Source: Ruegeria sp. ANG-S4
GTDB taxonomy: Bacteria; Pseudomonadota; Alphaproteobacteria; Rhodobacterales; Rhodobacteraceae
Assembly: GCF_000814005.1 (NCBI RefSeq)
Contig: NZ_JWLK01000010.1
Coordinates: 124,001 to 188,000 of the forward strand
Length of the DNA: 64,000 nucleotides
Reading direction: 5' to 3'
Shown: positions 9,353-18,290 of the stretch, piece after piece
Layout of the letters: each line of letters starts with the position of its first letter
How positions within the stretch are numbered: position 1 is the stretch's first letter
Notes under the pieces: generated by a model
Databases searched by the model: none
Told to the model about the DNA's origin: nothing
Seen by the model: only the letters and a program-made list of their open reading frames with translations
Translations under genes and position numbers: made by a program

Positions 9353-9805
9353 ATGGACCTGAGTGACGAAATCCGAATTGCCGCGCCGCGTGAAGATGTT
9401 TATCGAGCGCTGAACGACCCTGACGTCCTGCGCGAGTGCATTCCCGGATGCGAAGAGCTGACCCAGTCAGAGCCCGGCAAATTGGAGGCAAAGGTTGTTC
9501 TGAAAATCGGTCCTGTCAAAGCGCGGTTTGCAGGTGAGGTGACTTTGGACACCTCGAACGCGCCCGACGGTTTCACGTTGTCCGGCGAAGGCAAAGGCGG
9601 TGCTGCGGGGTTTGCCAAGGGTGGCGCGGATGTGACGCTGACAGAAGACGGAGACGAAACCGTTCTGAGCTACACTGCAAAAGTGGATATCGGTGGTAAA
9701 ATCGCGCAGTTGGGCAGCCGTTTGATTGCCGGGACAGCGAAGAAACTCTCTGGTAAATTTTTCACCAAGTTTGGTGAGGTCGTGTCAGAGCAAACGCTAT
9801 CATGA
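9353..9805 (+). CDS. coxG: CoxG, SRPBCC-fold protein linking CO dehydrogenase to the membrane
   Basis: A 150-residue SRPBCC (CoxG family) protein. It opens with the typical IAAPREDVYRALNDPDVLRECIPGCEEL and ends with a long helix including AGTAKKLSGKFFTKFGEVV. CoxG proteins bind lipophilic molecules and couple CO dehydrogenase to the membrane quinone pool. This copy is shorter than some family members and shows no hydrophobic C-terminal anchor. It is the last gene of the operon and faces the next gene tail to tail. Confidence 0.92.
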   Translation: MDLSDEIRIAAPREDVYRALNDPDVLRECIPGCEELTQSEPGKLEAKVVLKIGPVKARFAGEVTLDTSNAPDGFTLSGEGKGGAAGFAKGGADVTLTEDGDETVLSYTAKVDIGGKIAQLGSRLIAGTAKKLSGKFFTKFGEVVSEQTLS

Positions 9806-9829
9806 GGGGGCGACCACTGCTTAACCAAA

Positions 9830-11959
9830 CTATTGCGTGGTTTTAGATAGTCTGAATGTGAACCCGATAAACCACTTCCATGCAGCCAAAGAAGCGGCAC
9901 GATACTGTCTAAGCGGTCTTTCAAAGAGCGCGGCGAAGCCAAAGCAGATCAGCAAAGTAAGAACCAACAGCCAAATATCATACCCCGGCAAGGTTTCAGG
10001 CAAAGTTGCGTCAAGCAAGTGCAAGGTTGGATAATGTACCACATAGAGTGAGAAGCTGCAGCCTGCGATCCATCTAACACAACGCGAAACCCAACCCTCC
10101 TTACGGCTTGCTGTATTCGCGGTCAGTACACGGACCCCTAGTAGGTGAACCGCAACCAATAAGGCCAGCAGAGTGTTCCATAGCACTTCGTTGGAATAGA
10201 CGAGCACGTTGTGGTGATTGAGGGGCTTCAAGGCCAAAATTGTCAGGTATTCCAGCAACTCAGGGATACCGGAGGTCTTAAGGCCAATGAGCAGAACGAT
10301 GCTGCCGATAGCGTAACACCAGGCTTTGGTCATAAGGTTTTTTGAATTGGTACGAGGTGTAAGTTTCCATACCAGAACCCCAAGCAACCAAGCCGGGAAC
10401 ATGGCTAGAACAGGTATTCCGACCAGCAATACCAGCAAAGCCAGAACCACAGCCCTTAGCGCACCTTTCAAAAAGACGATGGCGCCAAATAACAGATAAA
10501 ACCCGACCTCATAACTTAGGGACCAAATTGGTCCGTTCGAGCCAAGCCGAACCCAGTCGGTCAATCCGGTCCAAAGATTGGTTACCGTCAGCCCGCGCCA
10601 TAGGAATTCTCCGATCGGCAGTTCCTGATAATAGCCATCGGGATACGCGGACATATCAATGCGGGTACCAATTGCGTCAAATGCCAACGTTAGCAAAAGT
10701 GCAGGAAAGAGGACCGAGAAAACTCTGGTCACTCTGTTAAAGGCATATCGCCCGAGGGTTTGATCACGCCCCGCCGCGTATGCGATTACAACACCAGACA
10801 GAACAAAGAAGACGGCAACGGCATCGCTTGCGACGTTCCATTCGCGTAGAAAATAGTAGTCGCCGCGCGTAAAGCGAATATGCGCCATATGACCGAATAG
10901 AACCATCAGAGCCGCACCCGCGCGCAAAACGTCCAACCAGAGAGAGAACCCTTCGGACATCGTCAATTTGTTTGGCGTTGATATCCGGGTCATGCCGGTG
11001 TTTTGTTTTAACTTGGCGGCGATTGCCTCCCAGCATTCTTTGAAAGGCAAAATCAATGCTGCGACCAAAGTGGGGTAGGGCTGATCAACGGGCTGTCCGT
11101 TTCCGTCCGAAACCCCGAATGTTAACTTTTCCTGTTCGGTTGGGATGTACAGTGTTCCAAACATCCAATCCCACAGTGCGAACATTGAGCCATAGTTTTT
11201 ATCGTGGTGCTTCACGGCTACGGAATGGTGAATTTGATGCTGGGCTGGGGAAATCAGGATGTGCTCAAGCACACGCCCGTAGCTTATCCAGATGTGGCTA
11301 TGACGGAAATTTGCGCCCAGCGCATTGAACATGAAATACAAAGCGTTGGCGCCACCAATGGTCACGACATTTATCTGCCCGACAAAAGCGTAGAGTACGA
11401 AGCCCTGGACTATTCCGACCACAATGGTAATCAGAAAATTCCGCAGGATTGGTTCTACTGGATGCGTACGCTGAACCGTCAACGGCGTCAGTACGTCAGC
11501 TGAGTGGTGCACTGCATGAAATGGCCATAGAAACGGCATTTCGTGATGCGCGCGGTGCGCCCAGTATTTGCAGAAATCAGATGTGGCAACGATTATCATC
11601 GTGACAATCAAGCCTTGCGTCCAACTTGTTGGAGAGGCCTCTAACGCACCGCCATTTAGCCAGTGCAGCAAAAAATAGGCCACCGTAGTGGGAAAAAATA
11701 CGGCCCCCATTATACCCAGAGCAATGAATAGACGGCTGGCTAAAAATAGTTTGATATCAAGCAGGTTAGACCTGTGAGCATAAATCCTTTTGGGCACAAG
11801 CCAACTTATGAATCGTTCGGGACTCCCGCGTAGCTTCCAGACAAAGAACGCAATAATGATGGTGCAACAGATATAGAAAATCGAATAGCGCACGTTCATA
11901 TCGAAGGGCGCATTCAAAACGCTACTCAGAAATGTGTTGATTGTATCCAAATTCGGCAC
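9830..11959 (-). CDS. Fusion of a sterol desaturase/fatty acid hydroxylase and an OafA-type acyltransferase 3
   Basis: A 709-residue membrane protein. Residues 1-330 are a fatty acid hydroxylase-family di-iron domain with histidine clusters HRAHH (135-139), HAVHH (148-152) and HQIHH followed by KHHDKNY. From about 335 an acyltransferase 3 domain begins (SLWLDVLRAGAALMVLFGH, then FFVLSGVVIAY) and runs through about ten membrane segments. This suggests hydroxylation of a lipid or sugar-lipid and O-acylation by one polypeptide; the substrate is unknown. The start is GTG at 11959 with a weak ribosome site. Base composition is visibly AT-richer than the flanking cox and asd genes, hinting at transfer. 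Confidence 0.8.
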   Translation of the reverse strand: MPNLDTINTFLSSVLNAPFDMNVRYSIFYICCTIIIAFFVWKLRGSPERFISWLVPKRIYAHRSNLLDIKLFLASRLFIALGIMGAVFFPTTVAYFLLHWLNGGALEASPTSWTQGLIVTMIIVATSDFCKYWAHRAHHEMPFLWPFHAVHHSADVLTPLTVQRTHPVEPILRNFLITIVVGIVQGFVLYAFVGQINVVTIGGANALYFMFNALGANFRHSHIWISYGRVLEHILISPAQHQIHHSVAVKHHDKNYGSMFALWDWMFGTLYIPTEQEKLTFGVSDGNGQPVDQPYPTLVAALILPFKECWEAIAAKLKQNTGMTRISTPNKLTMSEGFSLWLDVLRAGAALMVLFGHMAHIRFTRGDYYFLREWNVASDAVAVFFVLSGVVIAYAAGRDQTLGRYAFNRVTRVFSVLFPALLLTLAFDAIGTRIDMSAYPDGYYQELPIGEFLWRGLTVTNLWTGLTDWVRLGSNGPIWSLSYEVGFYLLFGAIVFLKGALRAVVLALLVLLVGIPVLAMFPAWLLGVLVWKLTPRTNSKNLMTKAWCYAIGSIVLLIGLKTSGIPELLEYLTILALKPLNHHNVLVYSNEVLWNTLLALLVAVHLLGVRVLTANTASRKEGWVSRCVRWIAGCSFSLYVVHYPTLHLLDATLPETLPGYDIWLLVLTLLICFGFAALFERPLRQYRAASLAAWKWFIGFTFRLSKTTQ

Positions 11960-12076
11960 TTTCTATTTATTCGCACCGAGATAGTTGAGCATTACGGCAA
12001 TTGTTTGGCTGCTATTGGACCAAGTTGAAGCGCTTGAAGTCCGTGTGTTTGCCCTGCGATTTGGAAGGAGGCCACC

Positions 12077-12105
12077 AAAAAGCCCCGTCAAAGTCTGACG
12101 GGGCT
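12077..12105 (-). terminator. Rho-independent terminator of asd
   Basis: A 10-bp perfect stem (12081-12090 with 12096-12105, 5-base loop), read on the minus strand, is followed by TTTT at 12080-12077. It lies 36 bases beyond the asd stop. Confidence 0.8.
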
Positions 12106-12140
12106 AAATTTCCCGCTTTGAGCGGTTCACTAACGGGAAC

Positions 12141-13163
12141 TCAGCCCTTTTTAAGAACCTCACGGCCAAGCAGTTCGGCAATCTGAACCGCGTTCAGGGC
12201 GGCGCCCTTGCGCAGGTTGTCCGACACGCACCACAGATTCAGGCCGTTCTCGATCGTCGAGTCCTGACGGATGCGGCTGATGAAGGTGGCGAAATCGCCC
12301 GCGCATTCGATGGGCGAGACGTAGCCACCAGCTTCACGCTTGTCGATCACCATGATGCCCGGTGCCTCGCGCAGGATGTCGCGGGCCTCATCTTCGTCCA
12401 GGAACTCCTCGAACTCGATGTTCACAGCCTCGGAATGGCCAACGAAGACCGGAACCCGAACACAGGTCGCTGTGACCTTGATCGACGGGTCGACGATCTT
12501 TTTCGTCTCGACAACCATCTTCCATTCTTCCTTGGTCGAGCCGTCTTCCATGAAGACGTCGATCTGCGGAATGACGTTGAACGCGATCTGTTTCTGGAAC
12601 TTCTTCGGCTCAACTTCGGTCGTGGGGTTGTAGATGGCCTTGGTCTGATCCCAGAGCTCATCCATGCCTTCTTTACCGGCACCCGAAACCGACTGATAGG
12701 TCGATACAACCACGCGTTTGATCTTGGCGCGATCATGCAGCGGCTTAAGCGCAACCACCATCTGCGCGGTCGAGCAGTTGGGGTTCGCGATGATGTTCTT
12801 CTTGCTATAGTCGTGGATCGCTTGCGGGTTACATTCCGGCACGATCAGCGGAATGTCCGGGTCATAGCGATAGAGCGATGAGTTATCGATCACCACACAG
12901 CCCGCCGCCGCCGCCTTGGGGGCGTAGACTTTCGTCGCCTCGGAGCCCACGGCAAACAGCGCCATGTCCCAGCCGGTGAAATCGAAGGTGTCCAGGTCCT
13001 TGGTCGTGAGCGTCTTGTCGCCAAATGTCACCTCGGTTCCCAGCGAACGACGGCTTGCCAGGGCGGCAAGTTCATCGACAGGGAACTGGCGTTCTGCCAG
13101 GATGTTCAGCATTTCGCGGCCCACGTTGCCCGTGGCGCCGACGACTACGACGCGATAGCCCAT
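12141..13163 (-). CDS. asd: Aspartate-semialdehyde dehydrogenase
   Basis: Converts aspartyl phosphate to aspartate semialdehyde with NADPH, the branch point to lysine/diaminopimelate, threonine and methionine. It is 340 aa with the N-terminal GATGNVGREML nucleotide-binding loop (9-19), the catalytic Cys130 in ANPNCSTAQ, and the substrate-loop SGAGKEGMDEL. It stands alone on the minus strand with its own terminator. Housekeeping gene, no oddities. Confidence 0.97.
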   Translation of the reverse strand: MGYRVVVVGATGNVGREMLNILAERQFPVDELAALASRRSLGTEVTFGDKTLTTKDLDTFDFTGWDMALFAVGSEATKVYAPKAAAAGCVVIDNSSLYRYDPDIPLIVPECNPQAIHDYSKKNIIANPNCSTAQMVVALKPLHDRAKIKRVVVSTYQSVSGAGKEGMDELWDQTKAIYNPTTEVEPKKFQKQIAFNVIPQIDVFMEDGSTKEEWKMVVETKKIVDPSIKVTATCVRVPVFVGHSEAVNIEFEEFLDEDEARDILREAPGIMVIDKREAGGYVSPIECAGDFATFISRIRQDSTIENGLNLWCVSDNLRKGAALNAVQIAELLGREVLKKG

Positions 13164-13275
13164 TTCATGTCTCCAGAGTTAAGGACGCGCGTTCATAGCC
13201 GCGTTGCAGCAAAGAAAAAAGGCCAATTGCGCAGGTTTTTGGCCCGGCGCATTGATTTGGGCCACATGAGCGGGG

Positions 13276-14313
13276 TCAGGGCGCGTCCAGAAGTGCGCGG
13301 TAGACCCCGACGATGGCCTGCGCTTCGCTTTCGATTCGAAAGTTCTGCTCGACATGGGTGCGTGCAGCGCGGCCTGCAGCCTTCAACTTGTCGGGATCGG
13401 ACAGCATGTCCTGCAGGGCATCCGCCAACGCAGCGGCATCGTCCTTTTCGATCAGTCTGCCGGTCATCCCGTCTTCGATCTGCGCGCTGAAAGCGCCGAC
13501 GCCGTGGCACGCTATGGCTGGAACGCCCGAGGCCATCGCCTCGAGCGGGGTCAGGCCAAACCCCTCGTGCCGCGCGGGGGCGACAAACAGATCCAGCGCG
13601 CGATAAGTTTCAACAATCTCGTCCCAAGGGCGTTCACCCAGAAAGTGCACGCGGTCTGAAAGACCGGCGGTTTCAAGTTTTGCTTCTTGCTCCCGTTGGA
13701 AAGCTTCGAATTCTCTCGTCGCGCGGCCGGTGAACACGATCTGTGCATCCGGATAATTGGGCAAAACGTCTATCGCGGCATCAACCAGCAGATCAACGCC
13801 CTTCTGCGGGCGGATGCGACCAAAACAACCAATCAGCGTTCCGTCGGGAAGACCCAGTTTGTTGCGAAGCGTGGGTTTGTCATGGGCAGGGTGAAATAAC
13901 TTGGTGTTTACGCCATGCATAATGACGGTCGAAGGATGTTCGAGAAACGACGCCGCTTGCGGCGTTGTAGCGATCAAGGCGTCCATCTTCATGATCAGCC
14001 ACTTGGTGAACCCGGAATGATCCCGCTGTGCCGCCGAAGTAAAAAGCAGTTTGAAGTTGCATCGTAGAAGCGACTTGAGTGCCAAACCCATCAGCATTTC
14101 TGTGTTGCGGCGCGCGTGCCAGACGCGTCTTGTTTTTCGCGACAAAAACGGCACTTTCCAGAGTCTGATATGGGGAATATCCGCTGGAAGCCCGGGGCCG
14201 GTGGCGCGAATACCGATCAGCTTTTCTTGGATCGGCAGCAAACGGATCACCGTTGTTGTCACGCCGGACAAGCTGTGTTTCAGATTGGGCGCGATGACCT
14301 CGATTTCCCGCAC
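13276..14313 (-). CDS. GT4 glycosyltransferase, LPS-core mannosyltransferase type
   Basis: Glycosyltransferase family 4 (GT-B fold), 345 aa. The N-terminus VIAPNLKHSLSGVTTTVIRL resembles Rhizobium LpcC, a core-oligosaccharide mannosyltransferase. The C-terminal donor domain has GRIRPQKGVDLLVDAA and the E-x7-E motif EGFGLTPLEAM. It probably adds a mannose or similar sugar to the lipopolysaccharide inner core on the cytoplasmic side. It lies downstream of an MFS gene with a 21-base gap, so they may be co-transcribed. The family is certain, the acceptor inferred. Confidence 0.85.
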   Translation of the reverse strand: MREIEVIAPNLKHSLSGVTTTVIRLLPIQEKLIGIRATGPGLPADIPHIRLWKVPFLSRKTRRVWHARRNTEMLMGLALKSLLRCNFKLLFTSAAQRDHSGFTKWLIMKMDALIATTPQAASFLEHPSTVIMHGVNTKLFHPAHDKPTLRNKLGLPDGTLIGCFGRIRPQKGVDLLVDAAIDVLPNYPDAQIVFTGRATREFEAFQREQEAKLETAGLSDRVHFLGERPWDEIVETYRALDLFVAPARHEGFGLTPLEAMASGVPAIACHGVGAFSAQIEDGMTGRLIEKDDAAALADALQDMLSDPDKLKAAGRAARTHVEQNFRIESEAQAIVGVYRALLDAP

Positions 14314-14334
14314 AGTCTTCTCCGTCCAATGGTG

Positions 14335-15507
14335 TCAGGTCATATTGTCCCGGCTGAATAGATAGATCGCGCAGCCAATGGCAAGAGCAACGGCAAAGAA
14401 ACCAAAGATTGCCGTATAGGGCGCGGATGATCCCGCATCTAAGGTTGCCGCGTGGATACGACCCGTTGCGAACTGCGCCAATCCGACCCCGCCGACGCCG
14501 AACAGGTTCAACAACGTGACCCCGCGCCCAACCAGATGCGGTGCGATGAATGCCCGTCCATGCGCCATGATGACGGGAAACGATGCCCCCGTGAAGCCAA
14601 CGACTGCCAGCAACAGGACAGAGATCCAAACGGATTTGCCAATCCAAATGCATAGCAGGACAAGGGCCAAGACGCCGAGGGCGTTGCCACCGAAAATCAC
14701 CCATTTGCGGGTGTTCAGAATGCGATCAAGCGGCCCGTAGACAAACGTGCCTGCAATCATCGCGGCCCCCATGACCAGCGTGGCCTGCCCAATCTGCGTG
14801 GTGTCGAGTGCGAACACGTCTGCAAGGTACGGGCCGGCCCACAGCCCCCGGATTGCGCCCGATGGCGCATAGGCGACCAGCATCAACGGCAGAATTGCCC
14901 ATAACGCGGGAATTTTCAAAAGGTCCAGTACCGATCCCTTGTGGTCGGATTCAACGCGCCCGGGATCATGAACCGTAGACCAGATGCCGACCGCGACGAG
15001 GGCCGAAGTCAAGGCCAGCCCGATCATCGTCGCCCGCCATCCCATCCATTCGACCGCCAAGGCCGTCGGGTATGAGGCCACGAGGTTGCCGACCGATCCA
15101 ACGCCCAGCATCACGGCGGCAAGTGTCGCGAACTTTGCCGGAGGAAACTCACGCGCAAAGATGAAGTACGACGCCATGAGGACCGGAGAGCACCCGACGC
15201 CAATCAGACCCATCGCGAGGCTGACATGGATCGGGGCGGTCGCGACGGCAAACAAGCCCGCACCACCTGCGCCGCCGATCAGCAGGAGGGTTGCTGAAGT
15301 CACCCTTGGCCCAACGCGGTCCAATGCCCATCCGACCGGAATCTGCATGGCAGCAAAGATCAGGAACCAAAGCCCGGATGCGAAAGCCAGGTCTTCGGCG
15401 GTGGCGCCGATATCGCGACCCAGGTCCGCCGTTAAGACCGCCAGAAATGCCCGAAAAAACTGGCTGAGGACATAGGCCAGACACAAAACAATCAAACCTG
15501 CCTGCAT
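14335..15507 (-). CDS. Major facilitator superfamily transporter
   Basis: A 390-residue carrier with about twelve hydrophobic segments and an MFS loop 2-3 signature (GWALDRVGPRVTS). The start at 15507 is chosen because GAGGGGGAA lies just upstream and the protein then begins directly with a membrane helix (MQAGLIVLCLAYVLSQFF). An upstream in-frame ATG at 15612 would add a polar, non-family extension. The substrate cannot be inferred. The gene is divergent from the DUF3095 gene and in line with the glycosyltransferase. Confidence 0.88.
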   Translation of the reverse strand: MQAGLIVLCLAYVLSQFFRAFLAVLTADLGRDIGATAEDLAFASGLWFLIFAAMQIPVGWALDRVGPRVTSATLLLIGGAGGAGLFAVATAPIHVSLAMGLIGVGCSPVLMASYFIFAREFPPAKFATLAAVMLGVGSVGNLVASYPTALAVEWMGWRATMIGLALTSALVAVGIWSTVHDPGRVESDHKGSVLDLLKIPALWAILPLMLVAYAPSGAIRGLWAGPYLADVFALDTTQIGQATLVMGAAMIAGTFVYGPLDRILNTRKWVIFGGNALGVLALVLLCIWIGKSVWISVLLLAVVGFTGASFPVIMAHGRAFIAPHLVGRGVTLLNLFGVGGVGLAQFATGRIHAATLDAGSSAPYTAIFGFFAVALAIGCAIYLFSRDNMT

Positions 15508-15639
15508 TCCATTCCCCCTCGACGAAATGCTTGGCATGTTGCGAAGGTGTGCACAAGCGTGTGAAGTGGGGTGACGCGACCGGAAATGAATCGCGATTGA
15601 ACTATGTCCCACCCCATAGTTTGAAAACCATTTGAGGGC

Positions 15640-16785
15640 ATGATGAACGCCTCTGACGCATCATTTTATGAAACTGTTCCCGTTTCCGACGAATTTCTGA
15701 CTTTGAGCGATCCTGAAAGGTTCACGCCAATTCCAAACAGCTGGGTGGTCGGTGTTGCAGATATCGTCGACTCGACCGGTGAGATTGCACGCGGGCGATA
15801 CAAGACCGTGAACATGGTCGGTGCGGCAGTGATATCCGGCATGATCAACACGCTGAAGGGGCACAGTTTTCCATACGTGTTTGGCGGCGACGGCGCTGCG
15901 TTTGCCGTTCCGGCCAAGGACGAAGCTGCCGCGAGACAAACCTTGGCCACCTTACGGTCCTGGGCGAAGTCCGAGTTCGACATCTCTCTGCGCGCGGCCT
16001 TGGTGCCGCTGCGCGACATCAGGCAGAACGGGCGGGATCTGCGCGTGGCGCGGTATGCGCCATCTTCCGGCGTTGACTATGCCATGTTCGTAGGCGGTGG
16101 GCTTGCATGGGCCGAGGCGCAGATGAAGTCCGGAGCGTTCGAAGTGCCGCCTGCGGACGCAGATGCCCAGCCTGATCTGACAGGGCTGTCCTGCCGTTGG
16201 TCCAACAGCGCAGCGCGGCATGGCCAAATCGTATCCTTAGTGATTCAACCCACGTTAGAGTCTGATGAACAGGAATTTGCGGCTTTGTCGCAGTCGGTTC
16301 TGACGGCCGCAGAGGCTTTGGACCGGGCAGGCCACCCGGTGCCCGAAAACGGACCGCCAATGCGCTGGCCGCCGCCCGGCGTCGACCTCGACGCGCATGT
16401 CTCGCGCGCTGGGCGCAACTTGTTCCTGCACAAACTCGCTCTGCTTGGTCAAAACCTGTTGATCGGGCTGCTGTTCAAAACCGGATTGCGTCTGGGCAAA
16501 TTCGAACCGCTGCACTATCAGCGCATGGTCAGCCAGAACTCGGATTTCAGAAAATTCGACGACGGCCTCAAGATGACGCTTGATTGCGATGACGATACGC
16601 TGACGCGCATCAAGCAGATGCTGGATACAGCACAGGAGCAGGGAAAAATCCGATACGGCCTGTTTTCGCAACAAGAGGCGATGATGACCTGCTTTGTTCC
16701 TTCTGCAATGCGTGATGATCACGTGCATTTTGTCGACGGTGCCACAGGCGGCTACGCGCAGGCCGCCGCCACGATGCGGTCTTAA
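15640..16785 (+). CDS. DUF3095 family protein, cyclase-like N-terminal half
   Basis: A 381-residue soluble protein I place in DUF3095. The N-terminal 150 residues resemble a class III nucleotide cyclase core: GVADIVDSTGEIARG near 37-51 has the position of a first metal aspartate, and YVFGGDGAAFAVP near 77-89 that of the second. The C-terminal half has no recognised fold. Cyclase activity is only a structural guess. Tandem ATGs at 15640 and 15643 are both usable. It is divergent from the MFS gene. Confidence 0.72.
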   Translation: MMNASDASFYETVPVSDEFLTLSDPERFTPIPNSWVVGVADIVDSTGEIARGRYKTVNMVGAAVISGMINTLKGHSFPYVFGGDGAAFAVPAKDEAAARQTLATLRSWAKSEFDISLRAALVPLRDIRQNGRDLRVARYAPSSGVDYAMFVGGGLAWAEAQMKSGAFEVPPADADAQPDLTGLSCRWSNSAARHGQIVSLVIQPTLESDEQEFAALSQSVLTAAEALDRAGHPVPENGPPMRWPPPGVDLDAHVSRAGRNLFLHKLALLGQNLLIGLLFKTGLRLGKFEPLHYQRMVSQNSDFRKFDDGLKMTLDCDDDTLTRIKQMLDTAQEQGKIRYGLFSQQEAMMTCFVPSAMRDDHVHFVDGATGGYAQAAATMRS

Positions 16786-16840
16786 AAGCCCATATTTTGC
16801 ATAAAGTTGCGAAAAAGCGGGTTTTGAGCGAGAATTGGAC

Positions 16841-17275
16841 ATGACCGAAGACCTGCCACTGATGTCCCGATCTTTGCCGATTGCCCTGCTGCGGGCTCGG
16901 GAAAAGGTGATGGGGCCAATCCGGGCCATCCTGACAGATGCCGGCGTGACCGAGCAGCAATGGCGGGTTTTGCGCGTTCTGAAAGAAGAAGGGCCACAAG
17001 AGCCGACCCAGATCGCCGAGCGCGCCTGTCTTTTGTTGCCCAGCTTGACGCGTATCCTGCGAAATCTCGAGGAAAAAGACCTGATCGTGCGGCGGATCGC
17101 CCCCAATGACCGGCGTCGGCAGATTGTCGAAATCAGCAATGGCGGTTTGCAGATAATTCGCGCCAATATCGCCAGAAACGTCAGGCAGGCCGAACGCATA
17201 CGTACAAAACTGGGTCCGGAACGGCACGATCTGCTTTTGGATATTCTGGGCGACCTGCACGACCTGGATGTATGA
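16841..17275 (+). CDS. MarR-family regulator, HpaR-like
   Basis: A 144-residue winged-helix MarR protein resembling HpaR, the repressor of homoprotocatechuate catabolic genes. The winged helix includes TEQQWRVLRVLKEEGPQEP, ACLLLPSLTRILRNLEEKDL and the wing RIAPNDRRRQIVEI. No hpa catabolic gene is adjacent, so its target is elsewhere or it controls the next gene. ATG 16841 is chosen over a TTG two codons earlier. Confidence 0.85.
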   Translation: MTEDLPLMSRSLPIALLRAREKVMGPIRAILTDAGVTEQQWRVLRVLKEEGPQEPTQIAERACLLLPSLTRILRNLEEKDLIVRRIAPNDRRRQIVEISNGGLQIIRANIARNVRQAERIRTKLGPERHDLLLDILGDLHDLDV

Positions 17276-17378
17276 TCCAAGCCTTGGGCGGAAAAATGCA
17301 TGATGCTGCCTAAATGGTTGCGCGATCGGCTCGCACATCGTATTTTGTGCATTATTTTTCATATTCAAGCCGCATCGA

Positions 17379-18281
17379 ATGAAAGAACTGACCCCTTCAG
17401 AAACCGCACTGAACCCGCAAGGGGGTGATGGTCCCACGGAGTTGGCAGCGCGTGTCGGCCATCGTGTGCGGGCAGCCCGCAAGGAACACGGCATCTCGCG
17501 GCGCGTCCTGTCTGAAAGGTCCGGCGTTTCGCCCAGATACCTGGCGCAGCTGGAGGCAGGGGAAGGAAATATCTCGATCGGGTTGCTTCAGCGTGTCGCC
17601 CAGGCATTGGACAGCAAGATCGAAGCGTTGATAACTGAAAACGCATATTCGGACCCTAAGGCTTTGCAGGTCGCCGAATTGTTCCAACGGGCGGACAAAA
17701 AGACACGCGAAAGTGTCCTGCAGCTGTTGCGCGCTGATCCGACAAACCCAAGCCGCGCGGGGCGGATTTGCCTGATTGGCCTTCGGGGCGCGGGGAAATC
17801 GACACTGGGCGCGATGGCGGCCAACGCGCTGAATCTGCCGTTTGTGGAGCTTACTCGCGTGATCGAAGGGATGGCCGGCATGCCGCTTCCCGACATAATG
17901 GCGTTCTATGGTCAGGAAGGGTATCGCAAGCTTGAGGCGCAAGCTTTGGACCGGGTCGTCGACGAGCATGACCGGTTGGTTCTCGCAGTGGCAGGCGGCA
18001 TTGTCGCCGAGCCCGATACCTACGCCACGCTGCTGCGCCGGTTTCACACAATCTGGCTTCGGGCAACGCCGCAGGAACACATGGACCGTGTCCGGGCGCA
18101 GGGGGACGAAAGACCGATGCAGGGGAACCCGGCGGCAATGGACCAATTGAAATCGATCCTGGCAAATCGAGAGGACCAATACGCCCGGGCCTCGGCCCAA
18201 CTCGATACGTCCGGCCATCAGGTCGTGGACTCATTACAGGACGTCCTGAGTTTGATCCGGAACAATCACTATCTGGATTAG
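17379..18281 (+). CDS. boxR: BoxR/BzdR-type regulator: XRE helix-turn-helix fused to a shikimate-kinase-like domain
   Basis: A 300-residue protein with an XRE HTH at about 22-90 (RVLSERSGVSPRYLAQLEAG) joined to a shikimate-kinase-like P-loop domain from about 128 (LIGLRGAGKSTLGAMAANAL, Walker A). In BzdR and BoxR this second domain binds benzoyl-CoA and relieves repression of benzoyl-CoA catabolism. No box genes occur in the window, so it acts in trans or lies at the edge of a lost cluster. The architecture is diagnostic; the effector is inferred. Confidence 0.85.
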   Translation: MKELTPSETALNPQGGDGPTELAARVGHRVRAARKEHGISRRVLSERSGVSPRYLAQLEAGEGNISIGLLQRVAQALDSKIEALITENAYSDPKALQVAELFQRADKKTRESVLQLLRADPTNPSRAGRICLIGLRGAGKSTLGAMAANALNLPFVELTRVIEGMAGMPLPDIMAFYGQEGYRKLEAQALDRVVDEHDRLVLAVAGGIVAEPDTYATLLRRFHTIWLRATPQEHMDRVRAQGDERPMQGNPAAMDQLKSILANREDQYARASAQLDTSGHQVVDSLQDVLSLIRNNHYLD

Positions 18282-18290
18282 AAACAGAGT

